From Pirellulaceae bacterium (lineage in GTDB: Bacteria > Planctomycetota > Planctomycetia > Pirellulales > Pirellulaceae), in NCBI GenBank assembly GCA_020852965.1, contig JADYZV010000027.1:49718-113717 (forward strand): a stretch of 64,000 nt of DNA. The letters run 5' to 3'. The notes under the pieces are model-generated. The model was given only the letters and a program-made list of their open reading frames with translations. It was not told where the DNA came from and searched no databases. Of the stretch, positions 55,732-64,000 are shown one piece after another. How positions within the stretch are numbered: the stretch's first letter is position 1; each line of letters starts with the position of its first letter. A program made the position numbers and the translations under genes.

Positions 55732-58700
55732 TTAGTTGCGTGTGATGGCTTCGTCGAGATTGAGCACTAAATTGGCAAGCAACGTATGCGCGGCCAATTC
55801 GCTCGCCTGTAGTGTTTGCGGTGAGTGGGACTCGCCGACGGAGATCAATTGTTGCGCCGCTTCGGGTGCTGCGGCGTAGCGTAGCTGGAACTCCGTTAGA
55901 GCTCTTACCAGCTCGGCGTGCTCGAACTCGTCGGGGTAGCGCGAGAGCACTGTACGAAACAGCATATCGATGCGTCGGTCGATCGACGAACTGTGCTGCA
56001 TGACTTTCACTGCCAACGCGCGGGCTGCTTCCACATGCTGTTCATCATTCATCAACTGCAAGGCTTGCAGCGGCGTGTTGCTTCGCTCGCGACGCGAGCA
56101 AATCATCTCGCGATTCGGCGCGTCGAAGTTGCTCATGAACGGCGGTGGTGCGGTGCGTTTCACAAAGGCATACAGGCTGCGACGATAGAGATCGTCACCC
56201 TGATCGCGTAGGTAATAGCGAGTGTTGCTGTTTCCGTAGCCAACCGGCTCCCAAATACCTGCCGGTTGATATCCTCGGAACGGTTTTCCACCCATATTGA
56301 AATTGATCAAACCGCTGGTGGCCAAGGCGGCATCGCGAATCTGCTCGGCAGCTAGACGAATGCGAGGGCCGCGCGCTAGCCAGCGATTCTTGGGGTCCTT
56401 GGACAGATTCTCGGGGTGGACGAAGGTCGCTTGCTTGAATGCAGCCGTCGTCACGAGACTTCGCATAAATCGACGTATATCCCAATCGCTTTGGAAATCG
56501 TGAGCCAACCATTCGAGCAAATCGGGATGGCTCGGGGGCGAGCCTTGTGCGCCGAAGTCATCGCTGGTTTCCACCAAGCCAATTCCAAAGACTTGTTGCC
56601 AAAAGCGATTCGCGGCCACGCGGGGAGTCAGTGGTTGGTCGTCAAGAACCAACCAGCGTGCCAGGTCGAGCAGGGTGGCGCGCGGCCCGGGCTCGGCGCT
56701 ATCTTGATCTTGCGAACCCTCTTGCCCGTCAGCTTGAGAAACCTTCAATGGGGGTAGGCAATCGGGAGTGCCTGGCTGAACGGGCTCGCCGGGGTGATCA
56801 TACTGCCCACGTTCCATCACGAACGCTTGTCGCGGCTCTGCGAGCTCGCCGTAGATCATCGTGCCAGGAATCGAATCGGCTAAGAACGTGACGGCTAAGC
56901 GGCTGCGCTCCGCGTCAACCCGCGCGCGGGCGAGCTGTGAAGGTACGTGGCGAGCGATGTGCTTCAGATACTGTGTGCGAATCTGGAATAACATTCCTTC
57001 ACTGTTGGCTGGATCGGAAGCTGGTTCTTTCAACTCATCGGCAACCGGCTTGGGGACGATCGGGATATTCTTCCCTTTGGCGTAAGCCAGCCAGGCGCCG
57101 AAGCTGGCACGCGGGTCATCGGCGGCGGGGGATGTGCCGCGCACTGCCAAACCATCCCACTGACAAATCCCACCAAACTCAGCAAATTTGAAAGAATGGA
57201 CAGTCGTACCGGGCTCGAGGTCGAGCGCTTGCGAATCGAGCGTCAACTTGGTCCACTGTCCGGCAGTGGGCAAATCTCCCACGCGTCGATTGTGTGGATC
57301 GTCAAAGGCTCCCTGCCCCAATGATTCGGCACTGCCCCACGCGAACTTGCGCGTTCCCCGCGATGTATCCAACTGCAACATCACAGCCGACGGAATGTGC
57401 AATGGATCGACGCGCAACCACATCTCAAGCTGCGCGGATTCCGGGATGACGCGCGGCACGACACCATTGCGTATTACCTGCTCATTGTAGTCCCCAAAGG
57501 CCAACTCGAGCGCGCGATCGCCCAAGGGAATGTCCAACTCGCCGGTAGTCAGCCACACTTCGGCATTGCGTGAGGAGTTGGTTGCACTGGCACCGTAGGG
57601 AATGGAGTCGTCAAACCAGACGTCGTAGACTGCCCTCGCTTCGGGAGTCGCCGCGCGCAGTGCGTCGGCGACCAGCCACTGGTCCCAGCCGCTGGCCACT
57701 TCGCTGGCAACGCTCTGCCAGTGACTCTCGGAGGCCTGCTCAACCTGTCGCAATTGTTCGAGCTCCTGCTGTTGCTCAGGTGTGGCTAACGAGAGAAATG
57801 GTGGCGTGTCGCGTTGATTGCCGTCCATCGCAGGATCGGCATTGCTGTAGAAAAACGAATAGACCTGATAGAATTCTTTGGCAGAGATGGGGTCATACTT
57901 ATGATCGTGGCAAACGGCGCAGCCACCCGTCAATCCCAGCCAGCCTTGGAAGGTAGTGCTCGACCGCTCGACCGCATAGCGAAAAAGGAACTCTTCGTTG
58001 ATTGCACCCCCTTCGCTGGTCGTGACATTGCAGCGATTGAATCCGGTCGCGATCAATTGCTGCTGTGTGGGATGTTCGAGCAAGTCGCCGGCCAATTGCT
58101 CGATTGTGAATTCGTCGAACGGTTTGTTATCGTTGAATGCGTTGACAACCCAATCGCGATAGGCCCAAATATCGCGGACATTGTCCAAGTGCAGTCCGTG
58201 CGTGTCACCATAGCGTGCAACATCGAGCCAGGGACTGGCCATCTGTTCGCCATAGTGTTTTGAGTTCAGATAGCGGTCGACCATCCGCTCGTAGGCATCG
58301 GGCGCTTCGTCGAGCAGAAAAGTGTCGACCTCTTCGAGCGTAGGAGGCAGACCGGTGAGCGTGAACGCCACGCGGCGCACGAGCGTTTCTCGATCCGCCT
58401 CCGGCTGTGGCGCCAAATCCCGCTCAGTCATCTTGGCCAGTAGAAATCGATCGATTGGATTGGCCTGCCAATTTGCTGGTGCGGTGATGGACTCAGTAGC
58501 CGGTGGCGGAGGTTCGCTAGCCACGATCGGCTCGAAGGCCCAATGCCCTTGAAAAGTCCCCCCCTGCTGAATCCAGCGCTCGATCAACTGCTTTTCGGTA
58601 TCCGTCAGTTGTCGATTCTCATCCGGAGGTGGCATCACCTCGTATTCGTCGGTGGAAACGATGCGTTGCCACAGATAGTTCTCACTGGGCACTGTCGAGT

Positions 58701-59037
58701 CCATGACCTCGTCAGCCCCGCCGATGATGTCCAGACGCAAGTCGGCTTGGCGCGTTTTTTCATCAAACCCGTGGCATTTGAAACAAGCCGCACTGAGAAT
58801 TGGACGAATATCGCGATTGTACGACAGCGTCTCGTCAGCTTGGGCTGCGGGTGTGACCATTGCCGACGCGACACAAGCGAACGCCCCTAGCATCATCGCC
58901 ATACAGCGTGGCCCGATGCCCTTCGCATGGTAATGTGGCCCGACGCTCCGCGTCGGATCTTCGTTCGGCTTGCAATGTGGCTCGACGCTCCGCGTCGGAT
59001 CTTCGTTCGGCCGTATTCTTGGCGGGAGTAGCTTCAT
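55732..59037 (-). CDS. Large exported PSCyt1/DUF1549/DUF1553 cytochrome-type protein
   Basis: The 1,101-residue frame contains a c-type cytochrome-like PSCyt1 domain ([23 protein letters not shown]). DUF1549 follows ([58 protein letters not shown]). A central beta insertion (about 470-640) of carbohydrate-binding character leads to DUF1553 ([40 protein letters not shown]). Two CxxCH-type haem sites are visible. The first 45 residues are mostly repeat-encoded ([12 protein letters not shown] twice) and precede the real signal peptide [20 protein letters not shown]. The working start may therefore be ATG 58902. Operon with the DUF1501 gene. Likely periplasmic; role unknown. Confidence 0.85.
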   Translation of the reverse strand: MKLLPPRIRPNEDPTRSVEPHCKPNEDPTRSVGPHYHAKGIGPRCMAMMLGAFACVASAMVTPAAQADETLSYNRDIRPILSAACFKCHGFDEKTRQADLRLDIIGGADEVMDSTVPSENYLWQRIVSTDEYEVMPPPDENRQLTDTEKQLIERWIQQGGTFQGHWAFEPIVASEPPPPATESITAPANWQANPIDRFLLAKMTERDLAPQPEADRETLVRRVAFTLTGLPPTLEEVDTFLLDEAPDAYERMVDRYLNSKHYGEQMASPWLDVARYGDTHGLHLDNVRDIWAYRDWVVNAFNDNKPFDEFTIEQLAGDLLEHPTQQQLIATGFNRCNVTTSEGGAINEEFLFRYAVERSSTTFQGWLGLTGGCAVCHDHKYDPISAKEFYQVYSFFYSNADPAMDGNQRDTPPFLSLATPEQQQELEQLRQVEQASESHWQSVASEVASGWDQWLVADALRAATPEARAVYDVWFDDSIPYGASATNSSRNAEVWLTTGELDIPLGDRALELAFGDYNEQVIRNGVVPRVIPESAQLEMWLRVDPLHIPSAVMLQLDTSRGTRKFAWGSAESLGQGAFDDPHNRRVGDLPTAGQWTKLTLDSQALDLEPGTTVHSFKFAEFGGICQWDGLAVRGTSPAADDPRASFGAWLAYAKGKNIPIVPKPVADELKEPASDPANSEGMLFQIRTQYLKHIARHVPSQLARARVDAERSRLAVTFLADSIPGTMIYGELAEPRQAFVMERGQYDHPGEPVQPGTPDCLPPLKVSQADGQEGSQDQDSAEPGPRATLLDLARWLVLDDQPLTPRVAANRFWQQVFGIGLVETSDDFGAQGSPPSHPDLLEWLAHDFQSDWDIRRFMRSLVTTAAFKQATFVHPENLSKDPKNRWLARGPRIRLAAEQIRDAALATSGLINFNMGGKPFRGYQPAGIWEPVGYGNSNTRYYLRDQGDDLYRRSLYAFVKRTAPPPFMSNFDAPNREMICSRRERSNTPLQALQLMNDEQHVEAARALAVKVMQHSSSIDRRIDMLFRTVLSRYPDEFEHAELVRALTEFQLRYAAAPEAAQQLISVGESHSPQTLQASELAAHTLLANLVLNLDEAITRN
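58932..59010. repeat. Palindromic repeat, family B, two tandem units inside a gene
   Basis: Two 37-base units, 58,932-58,968 and 58,974-59,010, differ at a single position and begin AATGTGGCCCGACGCTCCGC or AATGTGGCTCGACGCTCCGC. Each contains the palindrome CGACGC-TCC-GCGTCG. They encode part of the N-terminus of the DUF1549 protein if translation starts at 59037. Other units lie at 61,171-61,274 and 63,619-63,719. Confidence 0.85.
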
Positions 59038-59074
59038 AGTACTGCTGTTCTGAGGGGAATTACGAATTTCGCCA

Positions 59075-59155
59075 GTAGTGAACGAGGTTAGGAGTCCTTC
59101 CTCGATTTCGATTTCAGCGAAGAACGAAGAATGCGACTCGTAACCTCGTCCACCG
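59075..59155. repeat. Palindromic repeat, family A, second copy
   Basis: AGTGAACGAGGTTAGGAGTC and GACTCGTAACCTCGTCCACC pair across a 40-base loop. It is upstream of the DUF1549 gene, in a 229-base gap without a gene. The same family occurs at 29,988 and 62,287. Confidence 0.7.
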
Positions 59156-59266
59156 CCAGCGAGACTACGTACAATATGTAGCGGATGAGGTTCCGAGGAA
59201 AAAATGGACCTAAATCTATTATAACCACTTACCTGTTCACATTGGAGCGTGATTTTTGCCCGAGTT

Positions 59267-60346
59267 TTAGCCCATCAGGGGGAGAGTTCGTTTTTGCTGG
59301 GCACTATGGTAGGCAGTATCGACAATCTGCTGGCCAATGCGACTAATTTCAGGCGAGAGTGGCCCATCGACTGGCAGCCCACGCTGTACTCGGTCCGCTA
59401 AATACTGAATAGGATTCTGAGTCGGCGCAGCCAACGTATCGACGGGGATGTCGCGTCCGGCCGGATGTTCCGCATCTTGAAGCCGAATTGTGCTGGCGTA
59501 GTCGAACGAACTGATCGTCCCCGCAGTACCGACCAAGATAAATCCGCATTGAGGTTGAGGCTGATGGGTCCAGGGATCGGTATACGTTCCCCATCGCGTT
59601 ACAAATTTGCTTAAACCAAAATCGTAGCGCGCCACTGTGATCGAGTGCTCGTCGACTTCCAGCCCAGCGGCACCGGCGGTCACTGCCGTGACTTCGATCG
59701 GCTTGGCCCCGTCCAGAAACCAAGTGCCGATGGTCGCTCCGTAGCCCAAATAGTCGAGCATCGAACCGCCACCCTTATCGCGTTGATAGAACCAACTTGT
59801 AGGCTTGCCACGCTCTACTTCCGCAGCAGATATTTCACGTTTGCCGGCCGTATGCCACAGCGGTCCGCGATTGCCGCCATAGTGATGGACCTCGATGACT
59901 TGGCCAATGCATCCCTCGTCGACCATTCGCTTGGCTGTTCGATGCGATGCAACCCACACGATCGGCCAGTTGATCGCCATCACCACGTCATGCTGCGCAC
60001 AGGCGGCCAGCATGCGATCGGCGTCTGCCAGCGAAGCGGCCATCGGCTTTTCTATCAACAGTGGCAATCCGAAGGGAGCCAAGCGTTCGACCCATATCGC
60101 ATGATCGCCGGTGGCCGGACAGACCACCAACAAGTCAGGCCGCGATTCTTCGATACAGTGCTTCCAATCGGAAAACAAACATTTGTCAGAGAGCCCCAAG
60201 TCGGATTGCGCGGCCAGCATGCGCGAGCGATCCACATCGCACAGGCCGACCACTTCACAGTCGGGATGTTCGGCGGCCATCCGCAGATTGTCCCCCATGT
60301 GCATATGCTCAAACGATATTCCCGCCACACGAAAGCGTTGATTCAA
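59267..60346 (-). CDS. Gfo/Idh/MocA-type NAD(P)-dependent oxidoreductase
   Basis: I place the start at TTG 60346, with AGGAGA at an 8-base spacing; the ATG at 60433 adds 29 unlikely residues. The 359-residue product has the N-terminal Rossmann part ([31 protein letters not shown]) and the family signature [20 protein letters not shown] (EKP with catalytic Lys). The C-terminal beta domain includes [20 protein letters not shown]. Members oxidise sugars or related alcohols, and Planctomycetes have many. The first glycine motif is atypical ([12 protein letters not shown] instead of GxGxxG), so cofactor binding may differ. Substrate unknown. Confidence 0.85.
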   Translation of the reverse strand: MNQRFRVAGISFEHMHMGDNLRMAAEHPDCEVVGLCDVDRSRMLAAQSDLGLSDKCLFSDWKHCIEESRPDLLVVCPATGDHAIWVERLAPFGLPLLIEKPMAASLADADRMLAACAQHDVVMAINWPIVWVASHRTAKRMVDEGCIGQVIEVHHYGGNRGPLWHTAGKREISAAEVERGKPTSWFYQRDKGGGSMLDYLGYGATIGTWFLDGAKPIEVTAVTAGAAGLEVDEHSITVARYDFGLSKFVTRWGTYTDPWTHQPQPQCGFILVGTAGTISSFDYASTIRLQDAEHPAGRDIPVDTLAAPTQNPIQYLADRVQRGLPVDGPLSPEISRIGQQIVDTAYHSAQQKRTLPLMG

Positions 60347-60544
60347 CTCAGCTTCTCCTGCTTGAGAGTAGAACAATTGTCCCCAATTGTTTGGGATGTA
60401 GCACCACCGAGACGATGGTTCACCATTGTCCAAAATGGGGCGACGGCAGACTCAGAGACCGATTCCCGAACGTGGTCCACTATTCGATCACCTTCGATCG
60501 TCTTGATACGGTATGCAAGTCTACCCGACCAATCATAGCGATGC

Positions 60545-60624
60545 TATCCGTGCTCCGGCCTTGCTATCCGTGCTAGCGAATGACACGAATTCTCGCACGG
60601 ATGGCAAGGCCGGAGCACGGATGG
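60545..60624. repeat. Palindromic repeat, family C (ATCCGTGCTCCGGCCTTGC)
   Basis: TATCCGTGCTCCGGCCTTGC and GCAAGGCCGGAGCACGGATG are inverted arms, with an inner pair CCGTGCTAGCG / CTCGCACGG. A second copy is at 63,408-63,490. It lies in the gap between two minus-strand genes. Confidence 0.8.
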
Positions 60625-60688
60625 AAACAATTCAAATCTATGGCTGGTCAAATTGGCTGAGCGACTCATGATCGAATCAAACGACTCT

Positions 60689-60985
60689 TTACCTGTCGGA
60701 TATTAACGTCGGATAGGGCGCGGCAAACGAATAGGCATCAATTGCCGGAGAAAGTGTCGCCTGTTCAATTGTAAAATGCTTCTTCCAACTGACAGTCTTT
60801 CTTCCGAGCCTCAGTTCATCGTAGTCGTATCGCGTAACGTGAAATTTCTTAGGACACCATACTCCGCCTCCTATCTCCAGCCATTCGCAAACATACTTGT
60901 CGGAGATAGGGAATGTACTCGACCAATGGTAGATGTATCCAATTACTCGTGCCGGAATCATGAGTGGGAAAGCTACGTTCGACAC
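60689..60985 (-). CDS. Small hypothetical protein
   Basis: A 98-residue frame starting at GTG with AAAGG about 9 bases before it. It contains PARVIGYIYHWSSTFPISDK and WLEIGGGVWCPKKFHVTRYD, aromatic-rich with two cysteines. No signal peptide. It stands alone between two repeat-containing gaps. I do not recognise it; it may be a real small gene or a remnant. Confidence 0.4.
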   Translation of the reverse strand: MSNVAFPLMIPARVIGYIYHWSSTFPISDKYVCEWLEIGGGVWCPKKFHVTRYDYDELRLGRKTVSWKKHFTIEQATLSPAIDAYSFAAPYPTLISDR

Positions 60986-61170
60986 GTTGGGAGGCCTTTC
61001 AGTATGACAATCGATTCAGGTTGTTCTTAGAGATTGCCACCATCAATATCCAGGGATGACATGTGAAAAAGCGCAAGGTATTCATCTTCACACGGTTAGT
61101 CCCCGCAATACTCGCTTGCCTCCGCATTTCCCTTTCCATTGTTTCTGTCCCCTGCCCAATCTCAATTTCC

Positions 61171-61274
61171 AATGTGGCTCGACGCTCCGCGTCGTGAGCG
61201 CCACAGAAAACACCGACGGCGGAGCGTCGGGCCACATTAAAACAAACTCCGACGGCGGAGCGTCGGGCCACATT
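61171..61274. repeat. Palindromic repeat, family B, three units
   Basis: One unit in forward sense (AATGTGGCTCGACGCTCCGC, 61,171-61,190 onward) and two inverted (61,213-61,238; 61,249-61,274; ending GAGCGTCGGGCCACATT). The last abuts the trpS stop codon. Small open frames here only translate the repeat. Confidence 0.85.
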
Positions 61275-62241
61275 AATTGGCGGTAATGCCGCAGGCTTGC
61301 TCGACACGCTCGAGCACTGTGCTGGCTTGCTCTCGGGCGCGCTTAGCTCCGGCGCGCAGAATGTCGTCGACCGTGTCGGGGCGATTAGCCAACTCGTTAC
61401 GGCGCGCGTGGGCTTCGGAAAAATACCGCTCGGCAGCATCGGCCAACGACTTCTTGATTTGACCATAGCCAAATCCACCTCGGCGATAGAGCTCGGCCAT
61501 CTCTTGGACTTCTGAAGGGCTACCAAATAACTGGAAGAGTTGATAGAGGTGATCCGTATCGGGATCCTTGGGTTCTTCCATCGCGCGGCTGTCGGTGGGC
61601 ATGCGCATGATCTTCTTGCGAACCTGCTTGGGGTCTTCAAAGATCCCAATTGTGTTGTCGTAGCTCTTGGACATCTTTTCGCCGTCGGTGCCAGGAACCT
61701 TAGCGGCGTTGGACAGCAATCGCGCTTCAGGGAGCACAAATACTTCGGCAAAATGATGATTGAAGCTCGTGGCCAAATCGCGACAGACTTCGATGTGTTG
61801 CACTTGATCCTGACCAACGGGGACCCAATTGGCATCGTAGGCCAAGATGTCCGCAGCCATTAGCACGGGATAGGTAAACAAGCCCGCATCGGCGGTCAGC
61901 CCACGCGCCTTCTTCTCTTTGAAGGCATGACAGCGCTCGAGCAGCCCTAGCGGCGTGCAGGTCATCAAGATCCACGTGAGCTGTGATACCTCGGGCACAT
62001 CGGACTGCACGAACAACGTCGCCTTGTCGGGATCGAGCCCAAGGGCCAGCAGGTCGAGCGCGGCGTCGCGCGTCAATTGTCGCAACAACTCGGGCTCGCG
62101 AATCGTGGTCAATGCGTGCAAGTTGGCTATGAAGTAGTAGCCCGTGTGCTCATGCTGCAAATCGATATATTGCTGGATCGCACCGAAGTAATTGCCCCAG
62201 TGAAATCGCCCCGTAGGTTGAATGCCTGAAAGTACTCGCAT
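61273..62241 (-). CDS. trpS: Tryptophanyl-tRNA synthetase
   Basis: From ATG 62241 the product is 322 residues, the usual size of bacterial TrpRS. It has [20 protein letters not shown] (class I HIGH-type site), the tryptophan-binding stretch [47 protein letters not shown] and KMSKS in [11 protein letters not shown]. It charges tRNA-Trp in the cytoplasm. The TTG at 62253 adds 4 residues and has no better ribosome binding site. The stop codon lies at the edge of a family B repeat. Next upstream is pyrD in the same orientation, separated by a family A palindrome. Confidence 0.95.
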   Translation of the reverse strand: MRVLSGIQPTGRFHWGNYFGAIQQYIDLQHEHTGYYFIANLHALTTIREPELLRQLTRDAALDLLALGLDPDKATLFVQSDVPEVSQLTWILMTCTPLGLLERCHAFKEKKARGLTADAGLFTYPVLMAADILAYDANWVPVGQDQVQHIEVCRDLATSFNHHFAEVFVLPEARLLSNAAKVPGTDGEKMSKSYDNTIGIFEDPKQVRKKIMRMPTDSRAMEEPKDPDTDHLYQLFQLFGSPSEVQEMAELYRRGGFGYGQIKKSLADAAERYFSEAHARRNELANRPDTVDDILRAGAKRAREQASTVLERVEQACGITAN

Positions 62242-62286
62242 AGCTGCTATCAAATCTCGTGATACGTGTTCTTGAAATTCGTATGT

Positions 62287-62355
62287 TGTAGTGGACGAGG
62301 TAACGAGTCCGTTTGATCCGGCATGCTTCAGGGACTCGTAACCTCGTCCACTACG
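62287..62355. repeat. Palindromic repeat, family A, third copy
   Basis: TAGTGGACGAGGTAACGAGT (62,288 on) and GACTCGTAACCTCGTCCACT (to 62,353) are near-perfect inverted arms of about 20 bases with a 25-base loop. It sits between pyrD and trpS and ends a few bases from the pyrD stop. Confidence 0.8.
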
Positions 62356-62358
62356 AGA

Positions 62359-63318
62359 CTACAAAATTGTCCCTACGCAGTCGCTGATACTTTTGGCGCC
62401 GACTTCGTTGAGCGCAGTCGGGAGTGATTCTACCAGCCGTTGACTTACACAGGGATCGTAGTAGTTGGCTGTACCAACCTGTACGCTGCTGGCACCGGCA
62501 GCCAAAAACTCCATCACGTCGTCGAGTGTGGCGATTCCGCCAATTCCTACGATCGGGATCGAGACCGCTTGAGCGACTTGATAGACGCAGCGCAAGGCGA
62601 TCGGTTTGATGGCTGGACCACTGAGGCCGCCCAGCTTATTGCCCAGCAGTGGCTTTTTATTGCGCCAATCGATGGCCATGCCCAACACGGTGTTGATGCA
62701 ACAAACGGCGTCGGCTCCACCATCAGCCGCTGCGCGAGCGATGTCGACGATGCGAGTTACGTTAGGCGTCAGCTTGGCTAGAATCGGTAGCTGGCAATGC
62801 TCGCGCACGCCACTAACAACTTGGCGACAAAGCTCGGGGTCGGTTCCAAAGTCGACTCCGCCACTCACGTTGGGACAGGAGACGTTCAGCTCCAGCGCGC
62901 TAGCGCCACCGGCGGCTTCAATGCGCCGAGCGAGCTCGATGAACTCGTCGCGGGTCTTGCCCGCAATGCTGACTACGATGGCTGTTTTCAATTGCCGCAG
63001 GTACTTTAGATGCCCCTCGATAAATGCATCGATCCCATCGTTATCCAGGCCGATTGAGTTGAGTAACCCGGCCGAGGTTTCCACCGTGCGCCAGGGTGCA
63101 TTGCCAATTCGCGGCTGAAGCGTAATGGTTTTTGGAAGGATCGCACCAAGTGCATTGAGGTCGACGAAACCCTCCATTTCACGCGCGTACCCAAACGTCC
63201 CCGAGGCGACCATAATTGGATTGCTCAGCCTCAAACGCCCTAGTTGCACCGAAAGATCAATGTTGGGATGCATATCGCTGGCGGCGGTTGGGGGGGTAGA
63301 AGCTGTCGAAGTGGTCAT
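62359..63318 (-). CDS. pyrD: Dihydroorotate dehydrogenase, class 1
   Basis: The product from ATG 63318 is 319 residues. It shows the FMN-binding TIM-barrel signatures LSNPIMVASGTFGYAREMEG, AILPKTITLQPRIGNAPWR, LLNSIGLDNDGIDAFIE, ELNVSCPNVSGGVDFGTDPE (Cys as base, class 1), KLTPNVTRIVDIARAAADGG, GLSGPAIKPIALRCVYQVA and VGIGGIATLDDVMEFLAAGA. It oxidises dihydroorotate to orotate in pyrimidine synthesis. Class 1B enzymes need the PyrK electron-transfer subunit, which is not in the window. The TTG at 63336 would add 6 residues. Expected location: cytoplasm. Confidence 0.93.
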   Translation of the reverse strand: MTTSTASTPPTAASDMHPNIDLSVQLGRLRLSNPIMVASGTFGYAREMEGFVDLNALGAILPKTITLQPRIGNAPWRTVETSAGLLNSIGLDNDGIDAFIEGHLKYLRQLKTAIVVSIAGKTRDEFIELARRIEAAGGASALELNVSCPNVSGGVDFGTDPELCRQVVSGVREHCQLPILAKLTPNVTRIVDIARAAADGGADAVCCINTVLGMAIDWRNKKPLLGNKLGGLSGPAIKPIALRCVYQVAQAVSIPIVGIGGIATLDDVMEFLAAGASSVQVGTANYYDPCVSQRLVESLPTALNEVGAKSISDCVGTIL

Positions 63319-63407
63319 AGGTGGTGTTTGCGGCAAGGATCAATTAGGACAGCAACCGTTCACGACTATTCAAAATCACGATTAGTTACCATGATGACGT
63401 GGCATTT

Positions 63408-63490
63408 CTATCCGTGCTCCGGCGTTGCCATCCGTGCTAGCCAATGACATGAATTCTAGCACGGATGGCAAAGCCGAGGCACGGATGGCA
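63408..63490. repeat. Palindromic repeat, family C, second copy
   Basis: TATCCGTGCTCCGGCGTTGC and GCAAAGCCGAGGCACGGATG are inverted arms with inner pair CCGTGCTAGCC / TCTAGCACGG. It is nearly the same length and structure as 60,545-60,624, with a few compensated differences. Confidence 0.8.
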
Positions 63491-63618
63491 GGGACTGCCA
63501 AGCAAATGAATAAATTCAATCTATGCGATTCATTAATTTTTTCGTTTTGTCAGAAGAAACGGTTTGAGACATTTCAAATATGCGAACGGCTGCCTTAATC
63601 TGAGGAGCCACGCGGAAA

Positions 63619-63719
63619 CCGACGGCGGAGCGTCGGGCCATATTAAAACAGACTCCGACGACGGAGCGTCGGGCCACATTAAAGCAGGACTTACCGACGG
63701 CGGAGCGTCGGGCCACATT
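63619..63719. repeat. Palindromic repeat, family B, three units
   Basis: Three same-sense units at 63,619-63,644, 63,655-63,680 and 63,693-63,719, each with GACGGCGGAGCGTCGGGCCA (one with a variant). They run up to the coaBC stop codon, as family B does at the trpS end. Confidence 0.85.
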
Positions 63720-64000
63720 CAATCGTTTTTCATGAGTGGTTCGGCGGCGCGAATGATGGCTTCGGCTACCTCACGTTTGGTTCCGGAGGCAACGTTTAAC
63801 GTCGTACCGTCGGCGGCGATAATCTCGACTTCGTTGTCGGTCGCGTTGATCGCACTTGGGCCATTGGAAACCATCATGTCGCAGCACTTGCGTTGCATTT
63901 TTACGATTGCGCGAAAGCGCTGATCTTCGGTTTCGAGTGCAAAGCCGACGACCCATTGATTCGGACGTTTGCCCTGTGCGGCGGTAGCCACGATATCGGG
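63719..64000 (-). CDS. coaBC: CoaBC (phosphopantothenoylcysteine synthetase part), 3' end only
   Basis: The frame is open to the window edge, so the gene starts beyond it; 93 C-terminal residues are visible. It reads PDIVATAAQGKRPNQWVVGF and ALETEDQRFRAIVKMQRKCC, then DMMVSNGPSAINATDNEVEI and TKREVAEAII, the end of the CoaB synthetase domain. CoaBC joins cysteine to 4'-phosphopantothenate and decarboxylates the product in coenzyme A synthesis. The usual 'NDP' of the nucleotide site appears as SNGP. The stop lies at the edge of a family B repeat array. Confidence 0.9.
   Translation of the reverse strand, partial: PDIVATAAQGKRPNQWVVGFALETEDQRFRAIVKMQRKCCDMMVSNGPSAINATDNEVEIIAADGTTLNVASGTKREVAEAIIRAAEPLMKND

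Noticed and set aside
61088..61273. Small ORFs encoding WPDAPPS- or [13 protein letters not shown] peptides (also at 63,516-63,722)
   Set aside because: These translate the family B palindromic repeats and are not genes.

Overview
The window looks like a chromosome segment of a planctomycete, probably of the Pirellulales (Rhodopirellula/Blastopirellula-like). The evidence is the paired DUF1549/DUF1553 and DUF1501 cytochrome-type proteins, a DUF1559 protein, PEP-CTERM tails, a LEPR-type N-terminus joined to a dockerin, and many palindromic intergenic repeats. The assignment rests on protein family content, not on a marker gene.

Positions 1-26,083 are the right-hand part of an integrated tailed phage. 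All structural genes read rightward: an injected-type polyvalent protein (cut by the window edge), protease/scaffold, decoration protein, major capsid protein, a gp36/DUF1320 connector, tail proteins, a virion-associated trypsin-like protease, a tail assembly chaperone with a -1 frameshift signal, a short tape-measure candidate, a large tail protein, a collagen-like fibre with a LamG-type tip, and three accessory proteins. The head order resembles Mu-like phages, but I see no tail sheath, so a flexible siphovirus-like tail is likely. Two nuclease genes of homing type (HNH at 5.1 kb; GIY-YIG on the minus strand at 18.3 kb) interrupt the structural operon. The prophage ends at a 3' fragment of a tRNA-Leu(UAA) gene, 26,030-26,083, which is the probable attachment site. 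Integrase, lysis, replication and packaging genes lie outside the window.

Positions 26,100-64,000 are host chromosome. In order: an M64-like secreted peptidase; an STN-like secreted protein; a HEAT/TPR protein; a pteridine-reductase-like SDR; a DUF885 peptidase; a frameshifted PEP-CTERM gene; a 1,245-residue amidase/FnIII/dockerin protein with 15 VPVAE repeats; an ECF sigma factor with a membrane partner and a secreted protein; a DUF1559 protein; a DUF1549/DUF1553 protein; xylulokinase followed by an FHA-GAF histidine kinase; a tryptophan-rich surface protein; an RdgC-like protein; a UvrC N-terminal homologue; a DUF1501 + DUF1549 operon; a Gfo/Idh/MocA oxidoreductase; trpS; a class 1 pyrD; and the 3' end of coaBC.

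The chromosomal part carries at least six families of palindromic repeats. Some have entered genes: one supplies the last codons and stop of the UvrC-like gene, and two units of another are translated as an N-terminal extension of the large DUF1549 protein. I saw none of these families in the prophage.
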